Below, one piece after another: positions 41,689 to 50,262 of a stretch of DNA of 64,000 nucleotides. Numbering within the stretch: position 1 is the first letter of the stretch; each line of letters begins with the position of its first letter. Origin of the DNA: Palaeococcus pacificus DY20341 (GTDB lineage: Archaea > Methanobacteriota_B > Thermococci > Thermococcales > Thermococcaceae); assembly GCF_000725425.1 (NCBI RefSeq), contig NZ_CP006019.1:992001-1056000 (forward strand), in the 5' to 3' direction. Made by a program: the position numbers and the translations under genes. Below the pieces are notes generated by a model. It did no database searches. It was not told the DNA's origin and worked only from the letters and a program-made list of their open reading frames with translations.

Positions 41689-42570
41689 TTAAATAAGACC
41701 GATATCCTCTAATACTTTTTCGACTTCATGGAGTTCTTCTTCACTTAGGGGAAGAATAGGGCTCCTTGGCAGTCCTACGTTTAATCCCAACATGTTCATG
41801 GATTCTTTAATTGCGCTTAGCTGGTTGTACCTCTTTACAACGACCTCATTTAGATAATTGAGCTTTAATTGTATTCTCTTAGCCCTCTCAAACTTCTTCT
41901 CTTTGAATGCGCTGTAGAGGTCTACACAAAGCCTTGGGGCAACATTTGCCACTGCCACAACAGCCCCATGGGCTCCCAAAGATAATGCAGGATATATCAA
42001 ATCCCCAGTGCCTGCTAAGATACTTATCTTGTCTCCCAGCGTTCTAATGAGCTCTCCTATTCTCGAAATTAGTCCGCTTGAGTCCTTTATACCAATTATT
42101 TGTGAATATTCTTCTGCCAGCCTATTGATTACCTCTAGGGGGATATTATAGCCTGTAAATTTAGGCACGTTGTATATTAGAATAGGAACATCCGTGGCCT
42201 CAATAATCGCGGCATAGTGGTAGTAAAGCTCTCTTGGGGAAGGCTTGAAGTAGTACGGTGGGGCAATTATCACAGCGTCAACTCCTATGTCCCATGCTTC
42301 TTTTGTTAGTGCTATTGTTTCTTTAGTTGAAGAAAACGCAGTTCCTCCTATAACTGGAACTCGACCATTTGTCTGGTCTACAACAATCTTTAAAACCCTC
42401 TTTCTCTCCTCATAACTTAAATATGGGAATTCTCCATTACTTCCCAAAGTTACGAGCCCATAGATCCCGCTGTTTATGAAGTGTTCAACAAGCTCTCTAA
42501 GGGCTTCTTCATTTATCTCCTCTGCATCATCAAAGGGCGTTACATGGGGCACAAATATCCCTTCAATCAA
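41689..42570 (-). CDS. Dihydrodipicolinate synthase/N-acetylneuraminate lyase family protein
   Basis: About 293 residues, a class I aldolase barrel. The Schiff-base Lys is in GIKDSSG near residue 160, the Tyr in YNVPKFTG, and GSNGEFPYLSYEER is the substrate loop. Possible products include 2-keto-3-deoxy sugar acids; lysine synthesis by this route is not expected in Thermococcales. The start is uncertain (TTG at 42568-42570 after GGTG, or GTG three codons earlier). Confidence 0.85.
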   Translation of the reverse strand: MIEGIFVPHVTPFDDAEEINEEALRELVEHFINSGIYGLVTLGSNGEFPYLSYEERKRVLKIVVDQTNGRVPVIGGTAFSSTKETIALTKEAWDIGVDAVIIAPPYYFKPSPRELYYHYAAIIEATDVPILIYNVPKFTGYNIPLEVINRLAEEYSQIIGIKDSSGLISRIGELIRTLGDKISILAGTGDLIYPALSLGAHGAVVAVANVAPRLCVDLYSAFKEKKFERAKRIQLKLNYLNEVVVKRYNQLSAIKESMNMLGLNVGLPRSPILPLSEEELHEVEKVLEDIGLI

Positions 42571-42638
42571 AAGCAACACCAGATAATGAAACGTGCTCGA
42601 TGGTTAAAGCTTTTTTGATTTTGATGAAAGGAGATGCA

Positions 42639-42652
42639 TAAAGTTTAAAAAT
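42639..42652 (+). promoter_or_regulatory. TATA box of rpl40e
   Basis: AAAGTTTAAAAATG region. Transcription should begin near 42675, upstream of the CACGGAGGGATTGTA ribosome binding site. Confidence 0.55.
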
Positions 42653-42697
42653 GGAGGGACTGAAAAGTGCATAGGTCAAGATCACGGAGGGATTGTA

Positions 42698-42853
42698 ATG
42701 GCAAGGTTTCCAGAAGCTGAGGCAAGACTCTTTAAGAAGTATGTGTGCATGAAGTGTGGTGCCACAAACCCATGGAAAGCTGACAAGTGCAGAAAGTGTG
42801 GCTACAAGGGATTAAGACCAAAAGCAAAAGAGCCGAGAGGAGCTGGGCGCTGA
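42698..42853 (+). CDS. rpl40e: 50S ribosomal protein L40e
   Basis: 51 residues. A compact zinc-ribbon ribosomal protein: [20 protein letters not shown], then [18 protein letters not shown]. The two CxxC pairs bind one zinc. It is encoded as a stand-alone gene in archaea, without the ubiquitin fusion of eukaryotes. Its stop is 1 nt from the stop of the convergent PadR gene. The ribosome binding site is GGAGGG. Confidence 0.96.
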   Translation: MARFPEAEARLFKKYVCMKCGATNPWKADKCRKCGYKGLRPKAKEPRGAGR

Positions 42854-42854
42854 T

Positions 42855-43181
42855 TCAGCTCTTAAGTTTTTCTACCATATTTTCTATAAAATCAGTTCCT
42901 TCTTTTAAGAGCTTTCCACCTTTTTCTGTTAGTGCATAGTACTTTCTAGATGGTTTTCCTGTTTCACTTTCTTGCCACTCCGCTGTAACATAACCTTCTT
43001 TCTCGAGCTTATACAAAACAACATAACTGCTAACTGTAGCTGGTTCGAATCCAAATTTTTCTTTTATCTTATTTTTAAGCTCGTAGGCATACATGGGCCT
43101 TTCTTTTAGGAGGCTCAGTATGTATATCCACAAAACTTCTTTGGTAAGCTTTTCTTGCAGTCTTTCCATTGGACTCGTCAT
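42855..43181 (-). CDS. PadR-family winged-helix regulator
   Basis: 108 residues. Winged HTH with EVLWIYILSLLKERPMYAYELKNKIKEKFGFEPATVSSYVVLYKLEKEGYV and a wing GKPSRKYYALTEKG, the PadR signature, followed by a C-terminal dimerisation helix. Usually a ligand-sensing repressor acting on a nearby gene. The start follows AAGGTGATATAAA. A TATA-like CTTGTATATAAT lies upstream. Confidence 0.9.
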   Translation of the reverse strand: MTSPMERLQEKLTKEVLWIYILSLLKERPMYAYELKNKIKEKFGFEPATVSSYVVLYKLEKEGYVTAEWQESETGKPSRKYYALTEKGGKLLKEGTDFIENMVEKLKS

Positions 43182-43295
43182 TTTATATCACCTTCAATGA
43201 TACATATTATATACAAGGAAATGTTTCATAAGCATAAATACTTTTCGCTCATGTTCCTTAAACATTTTTTGGTATGCACAACTGCCGCCATAGGA

Positions 43296-43307
43296 AGATT
43301 TATAACC
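43296..43307 (+). promoter_or_regulatory. TATA box of the small HTH gene
   Basis: AGATTTATAACC. It places the start of transcription near 43330, right at GGTGGTGCT and the ATG at 43337. This argues that the true gene start is 43337 and not an ATG at 43374. Confidence 0.55.
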
Positions 43308-43336
43308 CCTTACTGGTACCTAGAAACGGTGGTGCT

Positions 43337-43559
43337 ATGAGGGGGGATTTACTTTGTTCTACCAAACTCGGCTATGAGAATACTGAGGATATTAGCAGAC
43401 TCTAAAGTGCTCTCTTCTAAGGAAATTTCCGTAAAGACTAGAATGTCTGAAAGAACCGTTAGATATGCCCTGAAGGTTTTAAAAGAAAAAGGTTTTGTGG
43501 AGGAAGTCTATATTTTAGGGGATATGAGGCGGAGGGGATACAAACTAAAGAGTACTTGA
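43337..43559 (+). pseudogene. Small HTH regulator with a frameshift at a G6 run
   Basis: The ATG at 43337 has a good ribosome binding site (GGTGGTGCT) and a TATA box, but this frame stops after 22 codons. After the run of six G at 43341-43346, the other frame is open and reads IYFVLPNSAMRILRILADSKVLSSKEIS..., an HTH protein with SERTVRYALKVLKEKGFVEE. With five G the gene would be one continuous frame of about 73 residues. The run may be a sequencing error, a slippage site or a real mutation. Without repair, translation could begin only at 43374 (61 residues). Confidence 0.6.
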
Positions 43560-44735
43560 AATGCCCTCTGCTTCATATAATTTCTTCTTAAATTCTTCTA
43601 GTTCTTTATTTCCATCTAAGATTTTGTGGGATATATCAAATGCTTTTAGGAGGTCTCCTCTCCGCATGTAGAACTCAATCTGTTCTATCTTCTCCAGGAG
43701 ATCTGTATCCTCCTTTTCAGCTGCTAGATATTTCAAAAAGGCTATCCTAATGGTGATTTTGTAGTCCAGCTTTGGAGAATCCGCTATGACATCCTTGTAG
43801 ATGGCTAAGGCCTCTCTTAGTTTTCCTAATCCTAAAAGTGCTTGAGCTAGACGCATCATCTTTTCATAAGCTTTTTCGTAGTTTCCAGAACTTCTATGTG
43901 AATTTATTAGCTGATAAAGCATCCTAGAAACGTTCACTCCAATTAACTTCGCTCTACCTGTTTTTCTAGCTAATAGGTAAGCATATTGGGCTTTGAGCAA
44001 AATTTCAGTTGTTTTTTCCAAATTCCCCTCAGCATAAGCCATTTTGCTAGCCTTTTCATAGTTTTTCGCTGCTGTTTCGAGCATTTCTTTGTAATGTTCA
44101 TCATATCCAAATAAATCTTTGACAAAGTAGCCTATCCTGTAGAATATGTCCGCAGCGTTCTCGTGATCTTTTCTCCCTAGATACTCAGTGGAAATCTTTC
44201 CATATAGGTCTATTAGCTTTCCAGCTACAGATTTTGTTTCTTCCTCTGCATCTATGAATTTGTAATACCTATATGCGGCTTCGTAGGCCACTATAGCTGA
44301 CTCAATCTCATCGCTATCAAAATATGACTCTGCTAGCTCTTCATACATCTTTGCAAATTCTTTTGTATACTTGTTTAATTTTTCTCTGTCGTTTAATATT
44401 GCAAAGCTTTCGATAACATTCACGCAGAAATCCTCTAATTTAAATAGATTTACCTCATACTTTTCTATCTCACCGCTTATTAGATGAAGATACAAAAAGG
44501 CACTTTTCAGCAGAAAAGGTCGCGCTTTTTCTTTTAATGTGGGATTCGGTAATAATTTGAGTCCGATATATTTATACACTTTGGCAGCGGCCAGTGTATC
44601 TCCGAATTCCTCATATTTTTTGCCTGCTTGAACAAGTAGCTTCACTCCCCTCCTTAGATCTCCGTCGTTTATTTTTTTGCGCCCAATGTTTTCTAAGTCT
44701 TCTGGGGATGTTGGGGAGGTCATATTTAATGGCAA
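43545..44735 (-). CDS. TPR-like helical repeat protein
   Basis: 396 residues, almost all helical with TPR-like helix pairs, e.g. AAAKVYKYIGLKLL, ESAIVAYEAAYRYYKFI, ENAADIFYRIGYFV, EKAYEKMMRLAQALLGLGKLREALAIYKDV. Probably a protein-interaction scaffold; the partner is unknown. Start taken as TTG with GAGGTGATTAACT upstream (an in-frame ATG lies four codons further on). The 3' end overlaps the small HTH gene by 15 nt. Confidence 0.75.
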   Translation of the reverse strand: MPLNMTSPTSPEDLENIGRKKINDGDLRRGVKLLVQAGKKYEEFGDTLAAAKVYKYIGLKLLPNPTLKEKARPFLLKSAFLYLHLISGEIEKYEVNLFKLEDFCVNVIESFAILNDREKLNKYTKEFAKMYEELAESYFDSDEIESAIVAYEAAYRYYKFIDAEEETKSVAGKLIDLYGKISTEYLGRKDHENAADIFYRIGYFVKDLFGYDEHYKEMLETAAKNYEKASKMAYAEGNLEKTTEILLKAQYAYLLARKTGRAKLIGVNVSRMLYQLINSHRSSGNYEKAYEKMMRLAQALLGLGKLREALAIYKDVIADSPKLDYKITIRIAFLKYLAAEKEDTDLLEKIEQIEFYMRRGDLLKAFDISHKILDGNKELEEFKKKLYEAEGISSTL

Positions 44736-44797
44736 AGTTAATCACCTCAGATGAATTAAAAATTAAGATTCACTAATGAACTTCTAACTACGATCAC

Positions 44798-44805
44798 GTA
44801 TTTAA
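44798..44805 (-). promoter_or_regulatory. TATA box of the TPR gene
   Basis: Minus strand TTAAATAC within CACTTAAATACG. Transcription should start near 44776. Confidence 0.45.
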
Positions 44806-44813
44806 GTGTTGCC

Positions 44814-45842
44814 TTATTGAACTTTGATTATTTTATAGCCAGCGGCTTTTCTCAATCTGTTCATAATAGCTAATCCCAGGCCCTTCTCTTCTATTCCTTC
44901 CGCTAGAATCACATCTACGCCTTTTTTGTCAAGCTCCCTCAACGCTTTGAACATATTCCGTGCTATCTCCTCCTCACTCTCACCTAAGTTGAAGTATTCA
45001 TCGGCTTCATAGAAGTCTCCGGTTGCCATTACCCCAATTTTGAGGCCTTCTGCTTTGAGATCTCTAATGAGCTCTTTTAATTTCTCTCTAACTTTTTCCT
45101 TTTTCCCCTCTACAACCACGACCTCGGCATTTGGGGAATAGTGCTTGTACTTCATCCCTGGTGATTTAGCTAAGTCCACTTCTTTTCCCATAACTGCAGG
45201 ATGTATTTGAATCTCCCCAATAACTTCCTCAATTTTTTCTAGAGGTAGCCCTCCAGGCCTTAAGAGCATCGGAGGCCATGTAGTTAAATCCAAGACCGTG
45301 CTCTCAACGCCTATTTTAGTCTCGCCGCCATCAATTATACACTCGATTTTGCCATAAAAGTCGTCTACAACATGCTCAGCTAGAGTAGGGCTTGGTCTTC
45401 CGCTTATGTTTGCTGATGGAGCAGCTATGGGCTTCTTACTTGCCTTTATCAGTCCAAGAGCTATTTCGTGAGATGGCATCCTAATTGCAACGCTGTCTAA
45501 ACCTCCCGTTGTTTCGTTTGGAACATTTTCCTTCTTTGGAAGAACCATGGTTAATGGACCGGGCCAAAAGTGCTTTGCCAGAAGCTCAGCCTCTTTTGGA
45601 ACCTCTCTCGCGAGTTCATAGACTTGTTCAAAATCCGCTATGTGAACTATTAAAGGATTATCTGCAGGTCTGCCTTTGGCATGGAAAATCTTAATAACAG
45701 CTTCTTTATCTAAAGCATTAGCTCCCAGACCATAAACTGTTTCAGTTGGAAATGCAACCAACTTTCCTTTCTTAATAAACCTTGCTGCGATTTTAACTTT
45801 TCTCTCATCCAGTCCGTCCCGCATATTTATTACTATAGTCAC
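44814..45842 (-). CDS. sua5: Threonylcarbamoyl-AMP synthase Sua5
   Basis: 342 residues. YrdC/Sua5 domain (1-205) with PTETVYGLGANALD, FHAKGRPADNPLIVHI and APSANISGRPSPT, then the archaeal Sua5 C-terminal domain (about 230-342). It makes threonylcarbamoyl-AMP from threonine, bicarbonate and ATP for t6A in tRNAs reading ANN codons. Start: GTG at 45840-45842, after GGGGTGAGAGA, in preference to an upstream codon. Convergent neighbour: none; the TPR promoter lies downstream. Confidence 0.93.
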   Translation of the reverse strand: MTIVINMRDGLDERKVKIAARFIKKGKLVAFPTETVYGLGANALDKEAVIKIFHAKGRPADNPLIVHIADFEQVYELAREVPKEAELLAKHFWPGPLTMVLPKKENVPNETTGGLDSVAIRMPSHEIALGLIKASKKPIAAPSANISGRPSPTLAEHVVDDFYGKIECIIDGGETKIGVESTVLDLTTWPPMLLRPGGLPLEKIEEVIGEIQIHPAVMGKEVDLAKSPGMKYKHYSPNAEVVVVEGKKEKVREKLKELIRDLKAEGLKIGVMATGDFYEADEYFNLGESEEEIARNMFKALRELDKKGVDVILAEGIEEKGLGLAIMNRLRKAAGYKIIKVQ

Positions 45843-45898
45843 TCTCTCACCCCACAAATCTTATTTTGTATCAGAGCAAATAAACTTTGGTGTTTCAA

Positions 45899-46207
45899 AT
45901 GAAGAGTAAAGCAGACCTTCTTAAGTACGCTATAGTCGAGTTAAAAAGATTGTTCCCAAACGCACCGTTTTTGGGAATTAGAAGTGAGGTCTTCGAAGGG
46001 ACTCAAGTTAAAGTTGAGTCTTTAGAAGAACTTCTCGATGTTTGTAACAAGCTCAATCTTCTGGTAGAGTACTATCTGGACGAGGATACGGGGAAGGTTC
46101 ATTTCTCAACTGCCTACCAAGGAAGGATTTTTGTTCATGAATGCATAGTAGAAGAGCTTTATGACATTACAAACAGATTGAGAGAACTTAAGGAGAGCGT
46201 AGTATAG
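45899..46207 (+). CDS. Hypothetical protein (102 aa)
   Basis: A small acidic protein (MKSKADLLKYAIVELKRLFPNAPFLGIRSEVFEG...) with an alpha/beta alternation. It ends NRLRELKESVV. The ATG at 45899 follows TTTGGTGTTTCAA. It is divergent from sua5 and overlaps the 3' end of the convergent glycosyltransferase by 20 nt. No function is proposed. Confidence 0.6.
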   Translation: MKSKADLLKYAIVELKRLFPNAPFLGIRSEVFEGTQVKVESLEELLDVCNKLNLLVEYYLDEDTGKVHFSTAYQGRIFVHECIVEELYDITNRLRELKESVV

Positions 46208-47225
46208 AGTTATATGCTTTTTCTACCTCTTCTGCAGCTTTTTTCCACGTGTATATTTTAGAAACGTCCTCTCCAACTGCTCCGAGTTTTCTTCTCTGCT
46301 TCGCACTCTTTAAAAATTCCTCAACTTTCTTCACAAGTTCTTCAAAGTCCTCAAAAGTAGCTCCGTTTTTTCCTTCCCGTATAAGTTCAGGAATTCCTCC
46401 CACTTTGCGGCCGATAACAGGGACTCCTAAAGAGTTCGCCTCTAAGATGACAAGGCCAAAACCTTCTCTAAGGGAAGGTAAAATAAGGAGCTTCGTTTTT
46501 GATAGGATTACCTCTATATCACTTCTATAACCTAAGAATCTTACATTTTTTGGCGCTTCTTTTTCAAGACTTCTCCTGAGCGGCCCATCTCCCACAATTA
46601 CGAACCTCTCGTGGGGAAAGGCCTCCGCAAGTCTCAGCATTGTTTTGGGGCTTTTATATTTTCTCAACGCTCCAATGAATGTTATATACTCTGATTTGCT
46701 TTTAGCCACTTTCATCTCTTTGACACCGTTTGGGATAACTTTGACTCGCTTTGCTCCTAAAGAGAGAGCTTTTTTTGCCAAGTAATGGCTAACCGTTATT
46801 ATCTCATCTGCTGTGATTAAGCTTTTTTTAACAAAAAATTTCCCTAAAGGGAGTTTTGACATAAAATCGAGATCACTTCCATGGGCGGTAATAATTAAGG
46901 GTTTTCCAGTTTTTTCTTTTGCCAAAACTCCCGCATATGAGGTAGTTCCTATGTAGTGGGCATGGAATACATCAAAGTTGAACTCCCTGTCGAGTTCAAC
47001 GATCTTTTTTGATGCCAAAAGAGCAAAGCTTATCCCCCTGATTCCAAAAACATTAGGAACTTTAACTTGGTGAACAAATTCCTTCTCAAAGTCTCTCGGT
47101 TTTATTGGACCATAGGTTAAGATGTGCACCTCATGCTTTTCCCTGAGCTCTCTAACTAAGCTGTTGAGGTGATTTGCTATTCCACCGCCATGGGGAGGGT
47201 AGTGGCCGATCATTAGAATCCTCAT
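46188..47225 (-). CDS. Family 4 glycosyltransferase
   Basis: 345 residues, GT-B fold. N-terminal MRILMIGHYPPHGGGIANHLNSLV with the glycine-rich loop, AHYIGTTSYAGVLAKEKTGKPLIITAHGSD, and the C-terminal donor-site ELPSLREGFGLVILEANSLGVPVIGRKVGGIPELI containing EGFGLVILE. Probably builds a surface polysaccharide or glycolipid; the sugar is unknown. Start at the ATG at 47223-47225. Its 3' end overlaps the convergent hypothetical gene. Confidence 0.9.
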   Translation of the reverse strand: MRILMIGHYPPHGGGIANHLNSLVRELREKHEVHILTYGPIKPRDFEKEFVHQVKVPNVFGIRGISFALLASKKIVELDREFNFDVFHAHYIGTTSYAGVLAKEKTGKPLIITAHGSDLDFMSKLPLGKFFVKKSLITADEIITVSHYLAKKALSLGAKRVKVIPNGVKEMKVAKSKSEYITFIGALRKYKSPKTMLRLAEAFPHERFVIVGDGPLRRSLEKEAPKNVRFLGYRSDIEVILSKTKLLILPSLREGFGLVILEANSLGVPVIGRKVGGIPELIREGKNGATFEDFEELVKKVEEFLKSAKQRRKLGAVGEDVSKIYTWKKAAEEVEKAYNSILRSP

Positions 47226-47269
47226 AGCGATCAAAAAGAGTTAGAGCAAAAGAATAAAAACGTTTCTAA

Positions 47270-48493
47270 TTAAGGCTTTTCTTTCCTATCTCCAGGCTTT
47301 GGTGGTGTTACTGGCATGTGCTCTTCACTTTTTTCTTTCTTGTATTTAAATGACTCTTTAAGCTTCTCTTTTATGTCCTCTATGATTTCTTGAGCCTCGT
47401 CATATTTATGCTGCTTTAGGGCAAGCTCTGCACTATTTAAGAGCTGCTCTATTTCACCAACATCCACTCCCGTGTTTCTGAGACCTATCATCATCCACTT
47501 TAGCCTCGTCAATTGGTGCTCTAATGCGAACCCCATACTTCCCTGAAATATTCCTCTTAACATCTCGTTAGAGGACCTCAAAGCAATCTCAGCATGCCCT
47601 TTAGCAGTCATGGCTTTTATATACGCTTTTTGATAATCCCCTTTGTCGTAAGCATCTCTTGCTTCTTCAATTTCTTTCTCCGCGAGCTTTATCATCGCTT
47701 TAGCCTTTGGCTCTTCAAGTCCATCCAAAGTATCCTTCGCCTCCAAAATCCTGTTTTCGGCGAGGTGAATTACCTCAAGAACATAATCCTCTTTTAGGGA
47801 TATGTTTATGATGGAGAGCGAAACGCCACTGCTTTGTCCATACTGAAGTGCCAGCTCCATGGTTTTGCTGTGTCCGCTAAAGACATTATTGCGCCCATAC
47901 ATCAAAACAGGCAGGACAATATTTTCCGCTTCTGCGGTGTGTATTACCTCCTCTAGCTGCTCTTCGAAGTCTTTAGAATTGTAATTGACGAATGCTATGA
48001 GAATTTGTGAAGGACTTCCTTCATACTCCTTTATGAGCTTGATGGTCTTGTAGCTTACTGCCTCCCTACCATCGATTAAATACAGCTCGTCAACTTGTTC
48101 CAGTATGTTGGGAAAGTATTCTTTCATACCTTTAATAACATCCAAGCTCGTTTCCTCTCTGTTCTTACCGGCCCACCTAATCACTTCAATCTCCATATCA
48201 TCTAAATCCTCTTCATATTCCTCTGGAACAGCTACTTCTCCTCCAATTATTATGACTAAATCCGGCTCTTTTTCAATAATCTGGGCACTAATTTGCGGAT
48301 CGTAAAGTCCCCATGTTGTTGTAACAATTTGGGCCCCTAAAAGCCCACCAACATTCTCAGCCACAGCTGAGTCCGCTTCATTATCACTCACCAAAATCAC
48401 AATGTTATTGCCCTCTTGGGCACTTATGAAGGGCATTAAACTTATAACAGTCAGTAGCCCCAAGATGATTGCGAAGCCTTTTTTCCACACCAC
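47270..48493 (-). CDS. Secreted protein with cell-wall-binding-2-like domain and helical C-terminus
   Basis: 407 residues. Signal peptide (1-25, ending ISAQ). A domain resembling CWB2 repeats (about 30-110: NIVILVSDNEADSAVAENVGGLLGAQIVTTTWGLYDPQ, DLVIIIGGEVAVPEEYEEDLD). A Rossmann-like stretch follows, and from about 245 a long charged helical/coiled-coil region (AIDEAKDT..., EKEIEEARDAYDKGDYQKA) ends in a Pro-Lys-Glu tail. Likely a surface or envelope protein. No membrane anchor is visible at the C-terminus. Confidence 0.75.
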   Translation of the reverse strand: MVWKKGFAIILGLLTVISLMPFISAQEGNNIVILVSDNEADSAVAENVGGLLGAQIVTTTWGLYDPQISAQIIEKEPDLVIIIGGEVAVPEEYEEDLDDMEIEVIRWAGKNREETSLDVIKGMKEYFPNILEQVDELYLIDGREAVSYKTIKLIKEYEGSPSQILIAFVNYNSKDFEEQLEEVIHTAEAENIVLPVLMYGRNNVFSGHSKTMELALQYGQSSGVSLSIINISLKEDYVLEVIHLAENRILEAKDTLDGLEEPKAKAMIKLAEKEIEEARDAYDKGDYQKAYIKAMTAKGHAEIALRSSNEMLRGIFQGSMGFALEHQLTRLKWMMIGLRNTGVDVGEIEQLLNSAELALKQHKYDEAQEIIEDIKEKLKESFKYKKEKSEEHMPVTPPKPGDRKEKP

Positions 48494-48597
48494 ACTCTAT
48501 CACCCTCACTATTCTCTACAAAAACCAACTATTTAAGCCTTTTTCACGAAATCGTTTTGTTAAATTAATCTTTGGGCGTCAATAAGGCAAAGATAAC

Positions 48598-48654
48598 GGT
48601 TTAGTGTTAAAGAAGGTTTAAGATGGTTTAAAAACGTTTAAAAGCTGTTAAAAC
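48598..48654. repeat. 10-bp phased GTTTAA motifs
   Basis: Copies beginning at 48605, 48615, 48625, 48635 and 48645 are spaced exactly 10 bp, each a variant of NGTTTAA, with an extra GGTTTA at 48598. The run lies upstream of the surface-protein gene and downstream of asnB. The phasing suggests curved DNA, archaeal histone positioning or a multi-site activator; function is not shown. Confidence 0.5.
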
Positions 48655-48683
48655 TGGGCAGACTTTAGATAGGCCCTCCTTCA

Positions 48684-50129
48684 TCATTTTGCGTTGGGGA
48701 ATAGTTCTGAATAGACCTTTATCGCAAATTCTCTAGGCTTCAATCCCTGCATTTTCGAGATTTTCTCAAGCATTTTTTGAGAGTTGCTTCCATATTGGCA
48801 AGCCTTCTTTTCACGGTATGCCACTTCCTTCGGAAGACCCATTTCTAGTGCTACGTCCCTCAAAATTTTCTTTCTAATTCTTCCGCTTATCTTGTACTCC
48901 AGAGGAGTTCTTAAAGCAAGTCTGACGACATTTAAATCCAAGAAAGGAATTCTCCCTTCAACACTGTTGATCATAGCTATTTTGTCGTCTCTCACTAAAT
49001 TCTTTTCTCCAATTTCAATGATATCCTTCTCCATCAAGGAGGGATTCTCCAAATACTTAGCATAGCCCCCGAAGAGCTCATCCGCCCCTTGTCCGCTTAG
49101 GAGGACTTTAACACCATCCTCTCTAGCAAGCTTTGTCGCAAAGTAAAGAGGAATTCCTATGGCTAAGTTCATGGGATTTGGCTCTTCTATGGCAAAAGCA
49201 ACCTTTGGGAGTGCCTCTTTAACGTCTTCTAAGTCAAACACGTATTCTCTGAGCTCCAATCCTAGAGCTTCGCTCACTTTTCTTGCCCACTCTAAATCCA
49301 CACTTCCTTCAGCTCCTGCTGTATAAAGGATGATATCGCTGTGCTCAGAAGCTAACATGGCTAAGAGAGAGCTGTCGAGACCACCACTAAAAAGAACTCC
49401 CGTTTTTTTGCTCGCTCTAATTTTTACAGCATACTCCAAAGATTTTTTCAGTCCTTCTTTTGCTCTTTTATATGGCAGAGGAGCACCTTTAAAATCTCCT
49501 ATACTAAGTAGCTTAGTTTTTTTAATCCCCTCTTTGGATATTGCTACTAGTTCACCGGGTTCAACTGGAACTGCCTTTTCTCCAATACTCCAGAGAACCT
49601 TCTTTTCGGATGCAAATAAGCCGTTTGGTGAGTAATATAATGGTCTTACCCCAATAGGGTCCCTAAAAAGGTAGATTCTATTCTTATCGGAAAATGCAAC
49701 AGCATAATCGCCTATTAATGAATTCACAGCTGTTTTAACAGCTTTCTCAACGGAATATCCTTTGTCAATTAAGTACTCCAATAGCCGAAGTATAACCTCA
49801 GTATCAACGTCGCTTTCAAAAGAAACCCCTTTTTCCTCCAAAAATTCTCTGATTTGAACATGATTATAAATTTCACCGTTATGCACCAAAACAAAGTCAT
49901 TAAAGAAAGGCTGTGTGAAGGATTTTGACCCTGTCATCGCTAAGCGGCATTGGAGAAGCCCTATATTCCCGTTGGGGATATCACTAACTTTTGAGAAATT
50001 CTCACTCTTTAAAACTCCCTCGTCCGTCCAAACTCCGAAGGAGTCTCCTCCTCTATGCTTACCTGAGTTTATCATCGTTATAAGCTTGGATTTAATGTTT
50101 GAAGTTAATCCTCCAGCTATCAAACACAT
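48684..50129 (-). CDS. asnB: Asparagine synthase (glutamine-hydrolysing)
   Basis: 481 residues. Met is followed directly by the catalytic Cys2 (MCLIAGG). Class II glutamine amidotransferase domain: RGGDSFGVW and LVHNGEIYNH, to about residue 185. ATP-pyrophosphatase SGGLDSSLLAML near residue 245, and SGQGADELFGGY near residue 340. It converts Asp to Asn with glutamine. Start fixed by Cys2 and CGGTGAGAAT upstream. Confidence 0.93.
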   Translation of the reverse strand: MCLIAGGLTSNIKSKLITMINSGKHRGGDSFGVWTDEGVLKSENFSKVSDIPNGNIGLLQCRLAMTGSKSFTQPFFNDFVLVHNGEIYNHVQIREFLEEKGVSFESDVDTEVILRLLEYLIDKGYSVEKAVKTAVNSLIGDYAVAFSDKNRIYLFRDPIGVRPLYYSPNGLFASEKKVLWSIGEKAVPVEPGELVAISKEGIKKTKLLSIGDFKGAPLPYKRAKEGLKKSLEYAVKIRASKKTGVLFSGGLDSSLLAMLASEHSDIILYTAGAEGSVDLEWARKVSEALGLELREYVFDLEDVKEALPKVAFAIEEPNPMNLAIGIPLYFATKLAREDGVKVLLSGQGADELFGGYAKYLENPSLMEKDIIEIGEKNLVRDDKIAMINSVEGRIPFLDLNVVRLALRTPLEYKISGRIRKKILRDVALEMGLPKEVAYREKKACQYGSNSQKMLEKISKMQGLKPREFAIKVYSELFPNAK

Positions 50130-50156
50130 ATTCTCACCGAAAGTAGTCTAATTTAT

Positions 50157-50169
50157 CGTTTAAAAAACC
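50157..50169 (-). promoter_or_regulatory. TATA box of asnB
   Basis: Minus strand GGTTTTTTAAACG, with transcription expected near 50138, just before the CGGTGAGAAT site. Confidence 0.5.
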
Positions 50170-50262
50170 TTTTTGCGTTGCTCTTGTTTGCTTTTTCATA
50201 TTTTTATGCTCTCTCTTGAAAATTTGTACAAAAGTCTTTGATTTTCTTAGGCCTAGGTTCAC

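Noticed and set aside
42618-42664. Possible C/D box RNA upstream of rpl40e (TTGATGA ... CTGA)
   Set aside because: No C' or D' box and spacing too short; the middle is the TATA box of rpl40e.
43042-43052. tRNA T-loop-like GGTTCGAATCC
   Set aside because: It lies inside the PadR coding sequence, with no acceptor or D-arm partner.
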